Part shown: piece after piece, positions 38,509 through 49,035 of the stretch
Layout: every line of letters starts with the position of its first letter
Numbering within the stretch: position 1 is the stretch's first letter
Notes under the pieces: model-generated
Told to the model about the DNA's origin: nothing
What the model saw: only the letters and a program-made list of their open reading frames with translations
Databases searched by the model: none
Assembly (NCBI RefSeq): GCF_013114625.1
Contig: NZ_VTXD01000012.1
Coordinates: 28,322-92,321, forward strand
Reading direction: 5' to 3'
Source: Vibrio sp. 99-70-13A1
GTDB taxonomy: Bacteria; Pseudomonadota; Gammaproteobacteria; Enterobacterales; Vibrionaceae
Length of the DNA stretch: 64,000 nucleotides
Position numbers and translations under genes: made by a program

Positions 38509-39288
38509 ATGATCTCCAATTATATCGCGAGCGTTGGACAAAGAGCATTAGCCATTTGTGAAGCTTTTGGGCGTGCAAGTCTAATGTTATTCGGAGCCCT
38601 AGCCGGAGTCCCTCGTTTAAAAAACTTCCCTCTATTAGTTAAGCAGCTTTACAGCGTCGGTGTTCAGTCCCTTGCGATTATTATCGTTTCTGGACTTTTC
38701 ATCGGGATGGTTCTGAGCTTACAAGGCTACGTAATTCTCATCGATTATGGAGCTGAAGGTAGCCTTGGACAAATGGTGGCACTATCGTTACTGCGTGAGC
38801 TAGGACCGGTTGTGACGGCTCTGCTTTTTGCCGGGCGTGCTGGCTCAGCCTTAACGGCTGAAATCGGTTTGATGAAAGCGACCGAGCAATTATCTAGCTT
38901 AGAAATGATGGCAGTTGATCCCTTAAAGCGAGTAATCGCTCCTCGTTTATGGGCTGGATTGATTTCGATGCCACTGCTTGCCATGATTTTTATGGCGGTG
39001 GGTATTTGGGGTGGTCAACTTGTTGGTGTTGACTGGAAAGGAATTGATCACGGCAGCTTTTGGTCTGCTATGCAGTCTTCTGTTGAGTTAGGTAGAGACA
39101 TAGGTAACAGCTTAATTAAGTGTATGTTCTTTGCTATTACAGTAACTTGGATTGCTCTATTTAATGGTTACGATGCGATACCGACTTCCGAAGGTATTAG
39201 CCGCGCCACTACACGCACAGTTGTGCACTCTTCTCTAGCTGTATTGGGGCTAGATTTTGTTCTTACAGCACTGATGTTCGGGAATTAA
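38509..39288 (+). CDS. mlaE: Phospholipid ABC transporter permease MlaE
   Basis: The inner-membrane permease subunit of the Mla lipid transporter. The start is set at ATG 38509, one base after the mlaF stop, giving 259 residues; the open frame reaching back to 38338 runs inside mlaF. About five TM helices are visible, with the conserved coupling and channel regions LREMGPV-like [21 protein letters not shown] (in two blocks) and [17 protein letters not shown]. mlaD starts 3 bp downstream. Confidence 0.96.
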   Translation: MISNYIASVGQRALAICEAFGRASLMLFGALAGVPRLKNFPLLVKQLYSVGVQSLAIIIVSGLFIGMVLSLQGYVILIDYGAEGSLGQMVALSLLRELGPVVTALLFAGRAGSALTAEIGLMKATEQLSSLEMMAVDPLKRVIAPRLWAGLISMPLLAMIFMAVGIWGGQLVGVDWKGIDHGSFWSAMQSSVELGRDIGNSLIKCMFFAITVTWIALFNGYDAIPTSEGISRATTRTVVHSSLAVLGLDFVLTALMFGN

Positions 39289-39290
39289 TC

Positions 39291-39779
39291 ATGCAACAAA
39301 CACGAAAACTAGAATTATGGGTCGGTACTTTTGTTATCGCCGGAATTTGCGCAATCTTAATCATGATTTTTCAAGTCGCTGACGTAAAAGGGCTTGGTTC
39401 AAACCATACTTACTCTTTAAAGGCGACCTTCGACAACATTGGTAGCTTGAAAGTACGTTCACCTGTCAAAGTTGGCGGTGTGGTTGTTGGTCGTGTTACG
39501 AGTATTGAATTAGACAAAGAAAGTTATTTACCCGTTGTTAACCTTTCTATTGATGCGAAATATTCACAATTTCCAGAAACTTCAAGCGCGAAGATTTTGA
39601 CTTCAGGATTGATCGGTGAGCAATACATTAGCTTAGTGCCTGGCTTTGTATTCGAAGATGAAGAAATGCTAATTGATGGCGATTTCATTGAGGATACTAA
39701 ATCTGCTTTAGTACTTGAAGATTTGATCGGTCAAGTTCTATATAGCGTTGGCGGTTCTGAAGAAACGACAAAGGAATAA
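39291..39779 (+). CDS. mlaD: Phospholipid-binding MCE protein MlaD
   Basis: A hexameric ring protein anchored in the inner membrane that channels phospholipids between MlaE and MlaC. The 162 residues have one N-terminal TM helix (about 9-28) and an MCE domain (about 38-118): YSLKATFDNIGSLKVRSPVKVGGV in consecutive strands, then LTSGLIGEQYISLVPG. It overlaps nothing; mlaC begins four bases after its stop. Confidence 0.95.
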   Translation: MQQTRKLELWVGTFVIAGICAILIMIFQVADVKGLGSNHTYSLKATFDNIGSLKVRSPVKVGGVVVGRVTSIELDKESYLPVVNLSIDAKYSQFPETSSAKILTSGLIGEQYISLVPGFVFEDEEMLIDGDFIEDTKSALVLEDLIGQVLYSVGGSEETTKE

Positions 39780-39783
39780 TGAC

Positions 39784-40440
39784 ATGCTGAAGAAATTATT
39801 TATAACCCTGACGGTTTTGCTTTTTTCTGTAAACGTTTTTGCAGAGTCGACTGATAAAAAAGAAGCGATAGATAAAACTCAGCCTTATCAGATGATGAAG
39901 CAAGTCGCTGACCAAGCTTTTTCTCGATTGAAAGACGAGCAAGTTAATATTCAGAATGATCCTGAATTATTGAAAGTCATCGTTGAAGAAGAGTTGATGC
40001 CATACGTCAATTCTCAATATGCGGCATTAAAGCTTCTCGGTCCAAATTTAAAAGGTGCGGATAAAAAAGACGTACGTATTTTTATTGATGCCTTTTATGG
40101 TTATCTAGTGACGTCGTATGCGCAAGTTTTGACTCAGTACACTGACCAAAAAATTGAATTTGGACCAGAAGCTAAGTTAAAAGAAGGCACTCGTATTACT
40201 AGTGTTAAAGTCGATATTGTTGCGGCTCCACGGCCTAATATCAAACTTGAATTTAAGCTGCGTAAAGATAAAAAATCTGGCGAGTGGAAAGCGTTTGATA
40301 TGATTGCGGAAGGCATTAGCTTACTTTCTAGTAAGCAGTCAGAATGGAACAGTAAAATTCGTCAGCAAGGTATTGTTTCAGTGGCTGAAGATTTAGACCG
40401 TTTAGCAAAGCAGCCGATTCGTTTTGAAGGGGTAAAATAA
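39784..40440 (+). CDS. mlaC: Phospholipid-binding protein MlaC
   Basis: A periplasmic shuttle carrying phospholipids between the MlaA-porin complex and MlaFEDB. The start is ATG 39784, which yields a signal peptide (MLKKLFITLTVLLFSVNVFA); the frame extending to 39748 overlaps mlaD and is rejected. The 218 residues show the Tol_Tol_Ttg2 fold with PYVNSQYAALKLLGPNLKGA and FIDAFYGYLVTSYAQVL. It overlaps mlaB by one base (TAATG). Confidence 0.95.
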   Translation: MLKKLFITLTVLLFSVNVFAESTDKKEAIDKTQPYQMMKQVADQAFSRLKDEQVNIQNDPELLKVIVEEELMPYVNSQYAALKLLGPNLKGADKKDVRIFIDAFYGYLVTSYAQVLTQYTDQKIEFGPEAKLKEGTRITSVKVDIVAAPRPNIKLEFKLRKDKKSGEWKAFDMIAEGISLLSSKQSEWNSKIRQQGIVSVAEDLDRLAKQPIRFEGVK

Positions 40441-40748
40441 TGTCACACCCTCAATGGAAATCTGCAAGCTTAAATGAGTTCCAACTCTCTGGTGATTTAG
40501 ATAGAGAGTCAGTTCCGTCGCTATGGTTAACATTGGAGAGGTGGAAAACGACTGAATCTGAAGTGCAAGTCGACTTAAATCAAGTAAATCGCATTGATTC
40601 GGCTGGAATGGTGATGCTAATTCACTTAATAGAGCATGCAAAAAATCAAAACTGTCATATAATGCTCAGTTTCGTGCCAGAACAATTACGAACGTTGTTC
40701 CAATTGAGCAATATCCAGCCATTGATGGCAAAACACTTAAAAGATTAG
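40440..40748 (+). CDS. mlaB: STAS-domain protein MlaB
   Basis: A small cytoplasmic regulatory subunit that binds MlaF and is required for Mla ATPase activity. The 102 residues form a STAS domain: the core strand [23 protein letters not shown] holds the Ser-Ala-Gly loop at about 52-56. It is divergent in sequence from E. coli MlaB, as is common, but position and fold agree. ibaG follows after 13 bp. Confidence 0.92.
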   Translation: MSHPQWKSASLNEFQLSGDLDRESVPSLWLTLERWKTTESEVQVDLNQVNRIDSAGMVMLIHLIEHAKNQNCHIMLSFVPEQLRTLFQLSNIQPLMAKHLKD

Positions 40749-40761
40749 GCAGGAGCTATTT

Positions 40762-42290
<1,529 letters not shown>

Positions 42291-42330
42291 CCAATACGCT
42301 AGTGAATGATGATTTAAACGATAAAAATAG

Positions 42331-42359
42331 AAAGTCGAAACCTTGGTTTCGGCTTTTTT
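42331..42359 (+). terminator. Rho-independent terminator after murA
   Basis: AAGTCGAAACC, short loop TT, GGTTTCGGC (one mismatch/G-U near the base), then TTTTTT. Confidence 0.92.
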
Positions 42360-42453
42360 ATAGATGTATTTATTTATAGTTGCACCTTATGGTTTTTAGC
42401 ATCGTGAATCTCACTTTGATCGATGTTCAGTAAAGGTGTTTCTGGAGAACAAG

Positions 42454-43179
42454 ATGATAGCAATACTACGTATTTTTGCCCTCGCTATTTTTGCGATTCT
42501 TATGTTTGTATTTGGTTGTGGCTACTGCTTATTAAGCCCGCGTAACCCAAAGCATGTTTTTACTTTTGGTCGTTACTTCGGTTACATGTCCAAAATATTT
42601 GGTATGAAGTTAGAGTTACGCATTCCTGAAGATGCTTATTCTCGTGGTCAGCATGTCTACGTTGCCAACCACCAGAATAGCTGGGATTTGTTCACTATTT
42701 CATCAGCAGTGACGCCTAAAGTTGTGACGGTAGGTAAGAAAAGCCTAGTTTGGATGCCTTTGTTTGGTCAGCTTTATTGGCTAACGGGTAACATCCTTAT
42801 TGACCGTGCAAATAGAAGCAAAGCAGTTGGCACTATCGATCAGGTTGTGAACAGCTTAAAAGAAAGCGATGTATCGGTTTGGATGTTCCCTGAAGGTACT
42901 CGTTCACGCGGACGCGGGTTACTACCATTTAAAACAGGTGCATTTCATGCTGCTATTGGGGCTGGTTTACCGATTATTCCAATCGTTTGTAGCTCGACTG
43001 GTGATGTTAAATTAAACCGCTGGAATAACGGTCATGTTATCGTTGAAATGTTGCCGCCAGTTAGCGTTGAAGGTTATGACAAATCGAACGTACGCGAATT
43101 AGCGAATCAGTGCCGAGAGCAAATGAAAAATAAGCTGGAAGCATTAGATAAAGAAGTGGTTGAGCTTAATCGCAAATAA
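42454..43179 (+). CDS. plsC: 1-acyl-sn-glycerol-3-phosphate acyltransferase
   Basis: Acylates lysophosphatidic acid at the 2-position to form phosphatidic acid in the inner membrane. The start is set at ATG 42454 because GGAG (42444-42447) precedes it; the frame from GTG 42436 is less likely. The 241 residues have an N-terminal TM helix (about 5-26), the HX4D motif NHQNSWD with H73 and D78, block II near GNILIDR, and FPEGTR at 145-150. It is flanked by terminators, so it is a single-gene unit. Confidence 0.96.
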   Translation: MIAILRIFALAIFAILMFVFGCGYCLLSPRNPKHVFTFGRYFGYMSKIFGMKLELRIPEDAYSRGQHVYVANHQNSWDLFTISSAVTPKVVTVGKKSLVWMPLFGQLYWLTGNILIDRANRSKAVGTIDQVVNSLKESDVSVWMFPEGTRSRGRGLLPFKTGAFHAAIGAGLPIIPIVCSSTGDVKLNRWNNGHVIVEMLPPVSVEGYDKSNVRELANQCREQMKNKLEALDKEVVELNRK

Positions 43180-43200
43180 TTAAGCTTTACGACAGACAAT

Positions 43201-43231
43201 AAAAAAGGTTGCCGACAGGGCAACCTTTTTT
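43201..43231. terminator. Bidirectional terminator between plsC and ridA
   Basis: AAAAAAGGTTGCC (43201-43213), loop GACAG, GGCAACCTTTTTT (43219-43231). The symmetric A/T flanks serve both convergent genes. Confidence 0.94.
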
Positions 43232-43301
43232 GTTTCTCATGAATGTACTAACTAAGCAAGAGCAGTGACTTGGCTTGAATGTCCATTCGAGAGCTTGAAA
43301 C

Positions 43302-43691
43302 TTATTTACGAACCGCAATAGCTTCGATTTCAATACCAACATCTTTTGGTAGACGAGCAACTTCAACACAAGAGCGAGCAGGGTAGTTTGCTACACCGTG
43401 TTCGTCGAAGAACTTACCGTAAACTTCATTTACAGTTCCGAAATCATTTAGGTCTTTTACGAATACCGTTAGTTTCACGATATCTTTTACCGTTAGACCA
43501 GACGCTTCAACAACAGCTTGAACATTGTCTAGAGACTGACGAGCTTGTACTGCGATGTCTTCCGACACTTCACCCGTTGCTGGGTTTACTGGAATCTGAC
43601 CTGAAGTCAGTACCATATTGCCAAGATCAACACCTTGAACATATGGGCCGATTGCTGCTGGAGCAGATTCTGTATGAAGTACTTTAGTCAT
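43302..43691 (-). CDS. ridA: RidA family reactive intermediate/imine deaminase
   Basis: Hydrolyses reactive enamine/imine intermediates such as 2-aminoacrylate made by PLP enzymes. The 129 residues match RidA (YjgF): SAPAAIGPYVQGVDLGNMVLTSGQIPVNPATGE in consecutive blocks, the catalytic arginine in NYPARSCVEVARLP (about R106), and the ending IEIEAIAVRK. It lies downstream of pyrBI in the same direction, as in E. coli, but with a terminator in between. Confidence 0.96.
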   Translation of the reverse strand: MTKVLHTESAPAAIGPYVQGVDLGNMVLTSGQIPVNPATGEVSEDIAVQARQSLDNVQAVVEASGLTVKDIVKLTVFVKDLNDFGTVNEVYGKFFDEHGVANYPARSCVEVARLPKDVGIEIEAIAVRK

Positions 43692-43762
43692 GGGTTATTC
43701 CATCAGTTATGAGATAAAAATCGAAATTCAGTGTGCCTCCAAATTTTCGATTGGTAAAGAGT

Positions 43763-43790
43763 AAAATACCCCGCACAGGCGAGGTATTTC
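43763..43790 (-). terminator. Terminator after pyrI
   Basis: Read leftward: AAATACC-TCGC, loop CTGT, GCG-GGGTATTT, then TACTCTTT. The stem has a small internal imperfection and a short U-tract. Confidence 0.75.
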
Positions 43791-43826
43791 ATAGTTTTGA
43801 CATTCGCAGCGATGAATAAACTGGCT

Positions 43827-44288
43827 TTATCTTTCTGTTACGATTTCACGAGCGAAAACTTTCTCACAGTATTTACACTTCAAGCGAATATCTTCTTTCT
43901 TCTCAAAGACCTTGAAGCTACTTTCAACGGGTTCATTATGCGTAATACAGTTGGTATTTGGGCATTCAAAAATATCATTGATTTGCTCAGGAAGTTCTAA
44001 AGCAAGCTTCTTAACGACTTTGTAGTCTTCTATTTGGTTAACAGTAGCATGCGGTGCATACAGAGCTAACTTATTCGCTTGTTCTTCCGTAACGAAGACG
44101 TTTTCAATTTTTAGTAAGTCTTTTCCACCTAAAGCTGAAGAAGGAAGGTTTAGACCAATCGTGATTCGTTGATTCGAGTTATGCATATCAAAAAGTTTTA
44201 GAACTTTGATGCCGATATTTGCAGGAATATGGTCAATCACGGTGCCATTCTTGATTGCTTCAACTTGCAATTGAGTTTCTTTTGTCAT
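43827..44288 (-). CDS. pyrI: Aspartate carbamoyltransferase regulatory subunit
   Basis: Binds CTP, UTP and ATP and confers allosteric feedback on the PyrB catalytic trimers. The 153 residues comprise an N-terminal allosteric domain ([15 protein letters not shown], about 19-33; [15 protein letters not shown]) and a C-terminal zinc domain with ligands C109, C114, C138 and C141 (CPNTNC ... CKYC). It is 14 bp downstream of pyrB, forming the classic pyrBI pair. Confidence 0.98.
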   Translation of the reverse strand: MTKETQLQVEAIKNGTVIDHIPANIGIKVLKLFDMHNSNQRITIGLNLPSSALGGKDLLKIENVFVTEEQANKLALYAPHATVNQIEDYKVVKKLALELPEQINDIFECPNTNCITHNEPVESSFKVFEKKEDIRLKCKYCEKVFAREIVTER

Positions 44289-44302
44289 GGTATATCTCCC
44301 GA

Positions 44303-45232
44303 TTACAAGGTTTCGTTTAGAACTAGAGCCAGCAAAGCTTCACGTGCGTAAACGCCATTTTCAGCTTGCTCGAAGTAATAGGCATAAGGTGTTTTATCAA
44401 CATCAGTAGTAATTTCATCTACACGTGGTAGTGGGTGAAGTACTTTAAGGTTGTCACGAGCACCTTCAAGAAGCGCAGCATTTAAAATATAAGCCGATTT
44501 AATATGAGCATATTCAGATTCATCGAAACGCTCTTTTTGTACGCGAGTCATGTACAGAATATCTAGCTCAGGAATAACACTATCCATATCTAATAGCTGC
44601 TTATACTGAATGCCTGCTTCATCAAGCTCTTCACAGATATAGTCAGGCATTGCCAAAGCTTCAGGAGCGATAAAGTAGAAACATACATTGTTGAACTTAG
44701 CCAATGCTTGAGTCAGCGAGTGTACGGTTCTGCCATATTTCAGGTCACCAACGAACGCGACATTCAAGTTATCTAAACGTCCTTGAGTTTCTGCAATAGA
44801 GAAGAGATCAAGAAGAGTTTGAGTGGGGTGTTGGTTCGCACCATCACCAGCGTTGATGACTGGCACGCCATTTGAGAATTCTGAAGCGAGACGCGCAGCG
44901 CCTTCTTGTGGATGACGCATTACATAAGCATCTACATAAGAAGAAATCACCTGCACTGAATCTGCCAGTGTCTCGCCTTTTTTAGCTAAAGAAGTATTAC
45001 CGCCACTATCAAAACCAATCACATCTCCGCCAATACGTTGAATTGCGGTTTCAAAAGACAGACGTGTACGAGTTGAAGGTTCGAAGAAACAGCTCGCAAT
45101 GACTTTATTTTTAATAAGGTTAGGGTTGGGTTCTGCTTTGAGTTGACCTGCCGTTTGAACAATCAATTCTAGCTCTTCACGAGAAAGCTCTGGAATTGAG
45201 ATAATGTGCTTTTGAAAAAGCGAATTCGTCAT
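44303..45232 (-). CDS. pyrB: Aspartate carbamoyltransferase catalytic subunit
   Basis: Forms N-carbamoyl-L-aspartate, the committed step of pyrimidine synthesis. The 309 residues contain the carbamoyl-phosphate motif STRTR at 53-57, the SLAKKGETL loop near 81-89, HPTQ at 135-138 and the aspartate-domain segment HPLPRVDEI. It is preceded by a complete transcription attenuator with a leader peptide, so UTP-dependent control is expected. Confidence 0.98.
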   Translation of the reverse strand: MTNSLFQKHIISIPELSREELELIVQTAGQLKAEPNPNLIKNKVIASCFFEPSTRTRLSFETAIQRIGGDVIGFDSGGNTSLAKKGETLADSVQVISSYVDAYVMRHPQEGAARLASEFSNGVPVINAGDGANQHPTQTLLDLFSIAETQGRLDNLNVAFVGDLKYGRTVHSLTQALAKFNNVCFYFIAPEALAMPDYICEELDEAGIQYKQLLDMDSVIPELDILYMTRVQKERFDESEYAHIKSAYILNAALLEGARDNLKVLHPLPRVDEITTDVDKTPYAYYFEQAENGVYAREALLALVLNETL

Positions 45233-45264
45233 GATCTTCTTCCCTACTATTTTGTATTAGCCAT

Positions 45265-45292
45265 AAAAAAGCCCCCCAATAAGGGAGGCTTT
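45265..45292 (-). terminator. pyrBI attenuator terminator
   Basis: Read leftward: AAGCCTCCC, loop TTATT, GGGGGGCTT, then TTTT, 30 bp before pyrB. The hairpin starts at the last codon of the leader peptide, so a ribosome closely following RNA polymerase would block it. This is the known UTP-sensing logic of enterobacterial pyrBI. Confidence 0.92.
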
Positions 45293-45383
45293 AAAAACGT
45301 GCTGAAAAGCAGAATAGACAACCAGACAAGCAAGATAGCTTGCGTGCAATATTGGGCATTTTCACAACATTGATAGGTGTCAT
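45291..45383 (-). CDS. pyrL: pyrBI operon leader peptide
   Basis: A 30-codon ORF starting at ATG 45383 and ending at TAA 45293-45291, with a GAGAG Shine-Dalgarno nine bases upstream. The predicted peptide begins MTPINVVKMPNIARK and ends CLFCFSARF. Its second half is encoded by a pyrimidine-rich stretch (TTGTCTGGTTGTC, TTCTGCTTTTC, CGTTTTT) where polymerase should pause at low UTP. The stop codon abuts the attenuator stem. It is shorter than E. coli PyrL (44 residues) and, as expected for leader peptides, unrelated in sequence. Confidence 0.85.
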   Translation of the reverse strand: MTPINVVKMPNIARKLSCLSGCLFCFSARF

Positions 45384-45412
45384 TTTCACTACTCTCAGTC
45401 AAATTGCCGAGA

Positions 45413-45450
45413 ATTATACGCTTTCAATTTGTGATCGCAAGCGATTACAT
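45413..45450 (-). promoter_or_regulatory. pyrBI promoter with overlapping PurR-like box
   Basis: On the minus strand, TTGCGA (45440-45435) and TATAAT (45418-45413) are separated by 16 bp, about 30 bp upstream of the pyrL start. On the plus strand, 45435-45450 reads TCGCAAGCGATTACAT, which fits the PurR consensus ANGCAANCGNTTNCNT at every fixed position except the first and covers the -35. The promoter call is solid; PurR binding is inferred. Confidence 0.75.
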
Positions 45451-45476
45451 CAAGCTTTTTTACTGTTATAAAACTC

Positions 45477-45498
45477 TATGATTCACGCTCGAATCATA
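45477..45498 (-). terminator. Weak hairpin after argF
   Basis: TATGATTC and GAATCATA form an 8-bp stem around a 6-nt loop, followed leftward by GAGTTTTATAAC. It lies 14 bp past the argF stop. It is AT-rich, so termination may be partial. Confidence 0.55.
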
Positions 45499-45511
45499 AA
45501 TTTTAAGATGG

Positions 45512-46513
45512 CTACCCTAATGTGGCAACCATGACTGCTTTGATGGTGTGCATACGGTTTTCGGCTTCATCAAATACAATTGAATATTCCGATTCAAAGA
45601 CTTCATCTGTAACTTCTAAGCCGTTCATGCCGTATTTATCTGCGACTTGCTGCCCAATTACGGTTTCATTATTATGAAAAGCAGGAAGACAATGCATGAA
45701 CTTAACTTGTGGATTACCCGTTTGTTTAATGACATCCATATTCACTTGGTAAGGTGTCATTACTGCAACTCGTTCATCCCAAGCTTCTGGCGGCTCACCC
45801 ATTGACACCCATACATCGGTATAAAGGAAATCACAGCCTTGTACTCCCTCGCTAACATCTTCTGTGAGAGTGATTTTAGCGCCTGTCGTTTTAGCTATAG
45901 ATTGGCATTGTTCTACAAGCGACTCTTCTGGCCAAAAGGCTTGCGGAGCAACGAGGCGAATATCCATTCCCATTTTTGCTGCGCCTACTAAAAGTGAATT
46001 ACCCATGTTGTTACGAGCATCACCAAGGTAAGCAAAACTAATTTGATGCAGCTGTTTACCCTGACCATGTTCAAGCATCGTTAGAAAATCAGCAAGAATT
46101 TGTGTTGGGTGGAATTCATCAGTTAGCCCATTCCAGACAGGGACACCCGAATAAGCACCCAAATCTTCAACTATGTATTGCCCAAATCCCCGATATTCGA
46201 TGCCGTCATACATTCGCCCTAATACACGGGCTGTGTCTTTCATTGATTCCTTTTGACCTATCTGAGAACCAGAAGGACCGAGATAAGAAACTTGCGCACC
46301 TTGATCAAAAGCGGCAACTTCAAAGGCACAGCGAGTTCGAGTTGAGGCTTTTTCAAAGATCAGCGCGATATTTTTACCGGTTAATTTTTTCTGCTCCGTA
46401 CCTGCATATTTAGCTTTTTTTAAGTCAGCAGAGAGATCCAGTAAAAACTGAATTTCCTTTGGAGAGAAATCGAGAAGTTTTAGAAAGTTACGGTTGCGAA
46501 GATTAAAAGCCAT
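45512..46513 (-). CDS. argF: Ornithine carbamoyltransferase
   Basis: Makes citrulline from ornithine and carbamoyl phosphate in arginine synthesis; the same enzyme type can run in reverse in the arginine deiminase pathway. The start is ATG 46513, with AGGAGCGAGAT directly upstream; the frame to 46531 is rejected. The 333 residues contain STRTR at 57-61, FHPTQ near 132-136, WVSMGE (ornithine loop) and [10 protein letters not shown] with the catalytic cysteine. A promoter with an ARG-box-like sequence precedes it, and arcA lies upstream beyond a terminator. Confidence 0.96.
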   Translation of the reverse strand: MAFNLRNRNFLKLLDFSPKEIQFLLDLSADLKKAKYAGTEQKKLTGKNIALIFEKASTRTRCAFEVAAFDQGAQVSYLGPSGSQIGQKESMKDTARVLGRMYDGIEYRGFGQYIVEDLGAYSGVPVWNGLTDEFHPTQILADFLTMLEHGQGKQLHQISFAYLGDARNNMGNSLLVGAAKMGMDIRLVAPQAFWPEESLVEQCQSIAKTTGAKITLTEDVSEGVQGCDFLYTDVWVSMGEPPEAWDERVAVMTPYQVNMDVIKQTGNPQVKFMHCLPAFHNNETVIGQQVADKYGMNGLEVTDEVFESEYSIVFDEAENRMHTIKAVMVATLG

Positions 46514-46552
46514 ATCTCGCTCCTTGAGCATAAAGAATCAATGAAGTAGATA

Positions 46553-46593
46553 GTTATACATATAAATGCTTTTATTGTGAATAATTATTTTAA
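46553..46593 (-). promoter_or_regulatory. argF promoter with ARG-box-like sequence
   Basis: Minus-strand TTCACA (46581-46576) and TATAAC (46558-46553) are 17 bp apart. Plus-strand 46578-46591 reads TGAATAATTATTTT, matching the ArgR half-sites TGAAT-4-ATTCA except for the last two bases, and overlaps the -35. Repression by arginine-bound ArgR is the expected reading, by inference. Confidence 0.6.
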
Positions 46594-46601
46594 AGTTTAA
46601 C

Positions 46602-46632
46602 AAAAAAAGCTGATGATTAATCATCAGCTTTT
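46602..46632 (-). terminator. Terminator after arcA
   Basis: A perfect 28-bp palindrome (AAAAGCTGATGATT followed by its complement, 46605-46632) gives, leftward, a strong hairpin ending in seven T residues. Confidence 0.9.
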
Positions 46633-46688
46633 CTAGAATTATAAACGGTAGAGTTTGAGATAACTTCTACCAATGATATTTATCGTTT

Positions 46689-47909
46689 TTAAATATCATC
46701 ACGCTCAATTGGACAACTCATGCAGCGAGCGCCACCGCGTCCACGACCAAGCTCGTTTCCAGGAATAGTCAGGACTTCGATCCCGGCTTTATCGTACTTT
46801 TCATTCGTGTAAACGTTGCGCTCGTAACCAATAACTGTACCAGGTTTAACGGTCAGTACGTTGTTAGCATCATTCCACTGTTCACGTTCCGCTTCGTAGT
46901 TATCACCACCAGTAGTAATGATCTTCAGTTGATCTAACCCTAATGCGCCTTCGATAGCAGACAAGTAGTTATCTGCCTTCTCTACACGCATTTCACCATT
47001 TCCTTTTGGTGTTAAGCGCCAAGTATCAAGATCTTTACGTACGATCTCTGGGTATACAGAGAAAGTATCAATATCCATGTGCGTCATGACAGTATCTAAA
47101 TGCATGCATGAACGGTGTTTTGGCAGATCAATGGCGATAACTTCTTTAGCCTGACCTGATTTAAATAGGCTTGCTGCTAAATTTTCAACACCTTGAGGTT
47201 TAGTACGCTCAGAGATACCGATTAGCACAGCGCCTTTACCAATAACAAGAACATCACCACCTTCAATATTTGCATTGTCGTAATGCAAATCTTCATCGCC
47301 AAAGTATTTTATGAAATCTTGACCGGCAAAGACAGGGTGCCAGCGGTAGATTGCACGCAAGTGATTCGTTTCTCGTTGACGAGCAGGCATCATCATTGGG
47401 TTAAGAGATACACCGCCATATACCCAACATGAAGTATCACGCGTGAATAAGTGATTAGGTAATGGTTCAATGACAAAGTCGAGAGGTCTATGCATTTTAG
47501 GCAGCATAGAAGAAGACTTGATTGGAAGCTCTGAATAAGCCAAGCCACCTAATAGAATGGTTGCTAGGTGTTCATTGTCCATTTGAGCAAGATAATTACG
47601 CAAGTCTCGAGCAAAAGTAGGACCATAACGGAAATCAGATATCTGAGTATTAAGCAACCATTCCCTAGCTTCAGCGACATTGAGCGTTTCAACGAGTAGA
47701 TCGTGTAACAGTAATACTTCCACACCTTGGTTACGCAGTGTAGAGGCGAAAGCATCGTGCTCTTCACCTGCCGCTTCAACAGCTAAAACATCATCAAATA
47801 ATAGTTCATGACAGTTTGAAGGGGTGAGGTGGGTGAGTGCTCGTTCTGGTCGGTTTAATAGAACTCGTCTTAACTGACCAACTTCGGAGCCAACGTACAG
47901 CTTACTCAT
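46689..47909 (-). CDS. arcA: Arginine deiminase
   Basis: Hydrolyses arginine to citrulline and ammonia, the first step of the ATP-yielding arginine deiminase pathway. The 406 residues have FTRDTSCW near 153-160, [23 protein letters not shown] with the catalytic His/Asp, and the C-terminal [10 protein letters not shown] whose first cysteine (C396) is the nucleophile. No carbamate kinase or arginine/ornithine antiporter gene is adjacent; argF lies immediately downstream. AAGGATG precedes the ATG. Confidence 0.96.
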   Translation of the reverse strand: MSKLYVGSEVGQLRRVLLNRPERALTHLTPSNCHELLFDDVLAVEAAGEEHDAFASTLRNQGVEVLLLHDLLVETLNVAEAREWLLNTQISDFRYGPTFARDLRNYLAQMDNEHLATILLGGLAYSELPIKSSSMLPKMHRPLDFVIEPLPNHLFTRDTSCWVYGGVSLNPMMMPARQRETNHLRAIYRWHPVFAGQDFIKYFGDEDLHYDNANIEGGDVLVIGKGAVLIGISERTKPQGVENLAASLFKSGQAKEVIAIDLPKHRSCMHLDTVMTHMDIDTFSVYPEIVRKDLDTWRLTPKGNGEMRVEKADNYLSAIEGALGLDQLKIITTGGDNYEAEREQWNDANNVLTVKPGTVIGYERNVYTNEKYDKAGIEVLTIPGNELGRGRGGARCMSCPIERDDI

Positions 47910-48483
47910 TTTGCATCCTTACTTTTAATCCAGATTCTAGTTATGACAAGGTTAAAAGAAAGATGCAAGTTCCTATAATAGTGCCTTTGCTTGGTTTGGA
48001 TGATAATTGTGGTTATAAAAACTACTAATATTAATATTTTTATATTTTTATGTTGTATGACGACTTATTGTATAGATGCTTCCACCTGAGTTTATATGCT
48101 GTTTATGGAGGGGTTGTTCGATTATCTCAGTGAAATTAATTGAATAAGTATTCACCATTATTCATTTTTTGAGTTGTAAATGAGGTTTTATTCATTTTGA
48201 CATGATCTCTCATATGCATTTAGTGCGCATTAATACGCATTTAAAGAGCGTTTCATGCAATATAGTGAATGCAGACGATATGCTAAAATATAAGATGGTT
48301 AATAATATGTTGAAAATTTGTTTCTGTGATTGCTGTTTTATTTTTCAATTAATATTAGGCTACTAATCTGGTTAGAAAGATCATCTTCAACCCTTAATCT
48401 AGGTGGCTTTTCTGGTCGATCCATGACATATTTCGTGACAATCAAATTTGATCTTTTCATAGTCAACACTCTGGAGCAGACAC
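47910..48483. promoter_or_regulatory. Divergent control region between arcA and rraB with an ARG box
   Basis: A 574-bp AT-rich gap with no convincing ORF. TGAATAAGTATTCA at 48141-48154 is a perfect ArgR half-site palindrome (TGAAT-4-ATTCA), with a weaker relative TGAGGTTTTATTCA at 48181-48194. GCATTTA/GCATTAA/GCATTTA begin at 48216, 48227 and 48237, spaced by one helical turn. The ARG box lies about 230 bp from arcA and 330 bp from rraB. No start site can be assigned with confidence. Confidence 0.6.
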
Positions 48484-48900
48484 ATGTCTCACGAAGATGA
48501 ATATCTATCAGTAGCGGAATTAATTGAATTTCAAAAGGAAGAGACTCGCGACATCATTGAAGCATTAATTGAAGATGGTAGCGATCCTGATGCTTTATAC
48601 GATATTGAGCATCACCTATTTGCTGAAGATTTCGAAGTACTTGAAAAAGCCGTTGTTGAAGCATTCAAAATGGGCTTTGAAGTTCTTGAAGCTGAAGAGA
48701 CAGAAGACGAAGATGGTAAGAAGCTACTTTGTTGTGATGCAATGATGCAGTCTGTTCTAAACCCAGAAACGATTGATGAGCAAGTTGAGAAGCTTGTTAA
48801 TCTAGCTGAGAAATTCGACATCATTTACGATGGCTGGGGTACTTACTATGAAGGTGAAGATGCTATTCACCCAGAAGAAGATGATGAAGACGAAGAGTAA
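48484..48900 (+). CDS. rraB: Ribonuclease E inhibitor RraB
   Basis: Binds RNase E and changes which mRNAs are degraded. The 138-residue protein is strongly acidic: [31 protein letters not shown] in consecutive blocks near the N-terminus, [17 protein letters not shown] with a vicinal Cys pair in the middle, [14 protein letters not shown] and the acidic tail [14 protein letters not shown] precedes the ATG by seven bases. It is transcribed alone and followed by a strong terminator. Confidence 0.95.
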   Translation: MSHEDEYLSVAELIEFQKEETRDIIEALIEDGSDPDALYDIEHHLFAEDFEVLEKAVVEAFKMGFEVLEAEETEDEDGKKLLCCDAMMQSVLNPETIDEQVEKLVNLAEKFDIIYDGWGTYYEGEDAIHPEEDDEDEE

Positions 48901-48917
48901 TTTGTCGTGATTTAATG

Positions 48918-48945
48918 AATGCCAGCATCTTTGCTGGCATTTTTG
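48918..48945 (+). terminator. Rho-independent terminator after rraB
   Basis: AATGCCAGCA (48918-48927), loop TCTT, TGCTGGCATT (48932-48941), then TTTG. Confidence 0.93.
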
Positions 48946-49035
48946 TATCTGTTCGAAAACCCTACAAAAATACATGTCATTATGTGTATACATTCACTAT
49001 AATGCGCTCAAACTTGATCTAGCTCAATTTATCCT

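Noticed and set aside
45431..45450. Possible CRP site (TGTAAT...ATCACA) near the pyrBI promoter
   Set aside because: The half-sites are too far apart for the CRP spacing; the PurR reading fits better.
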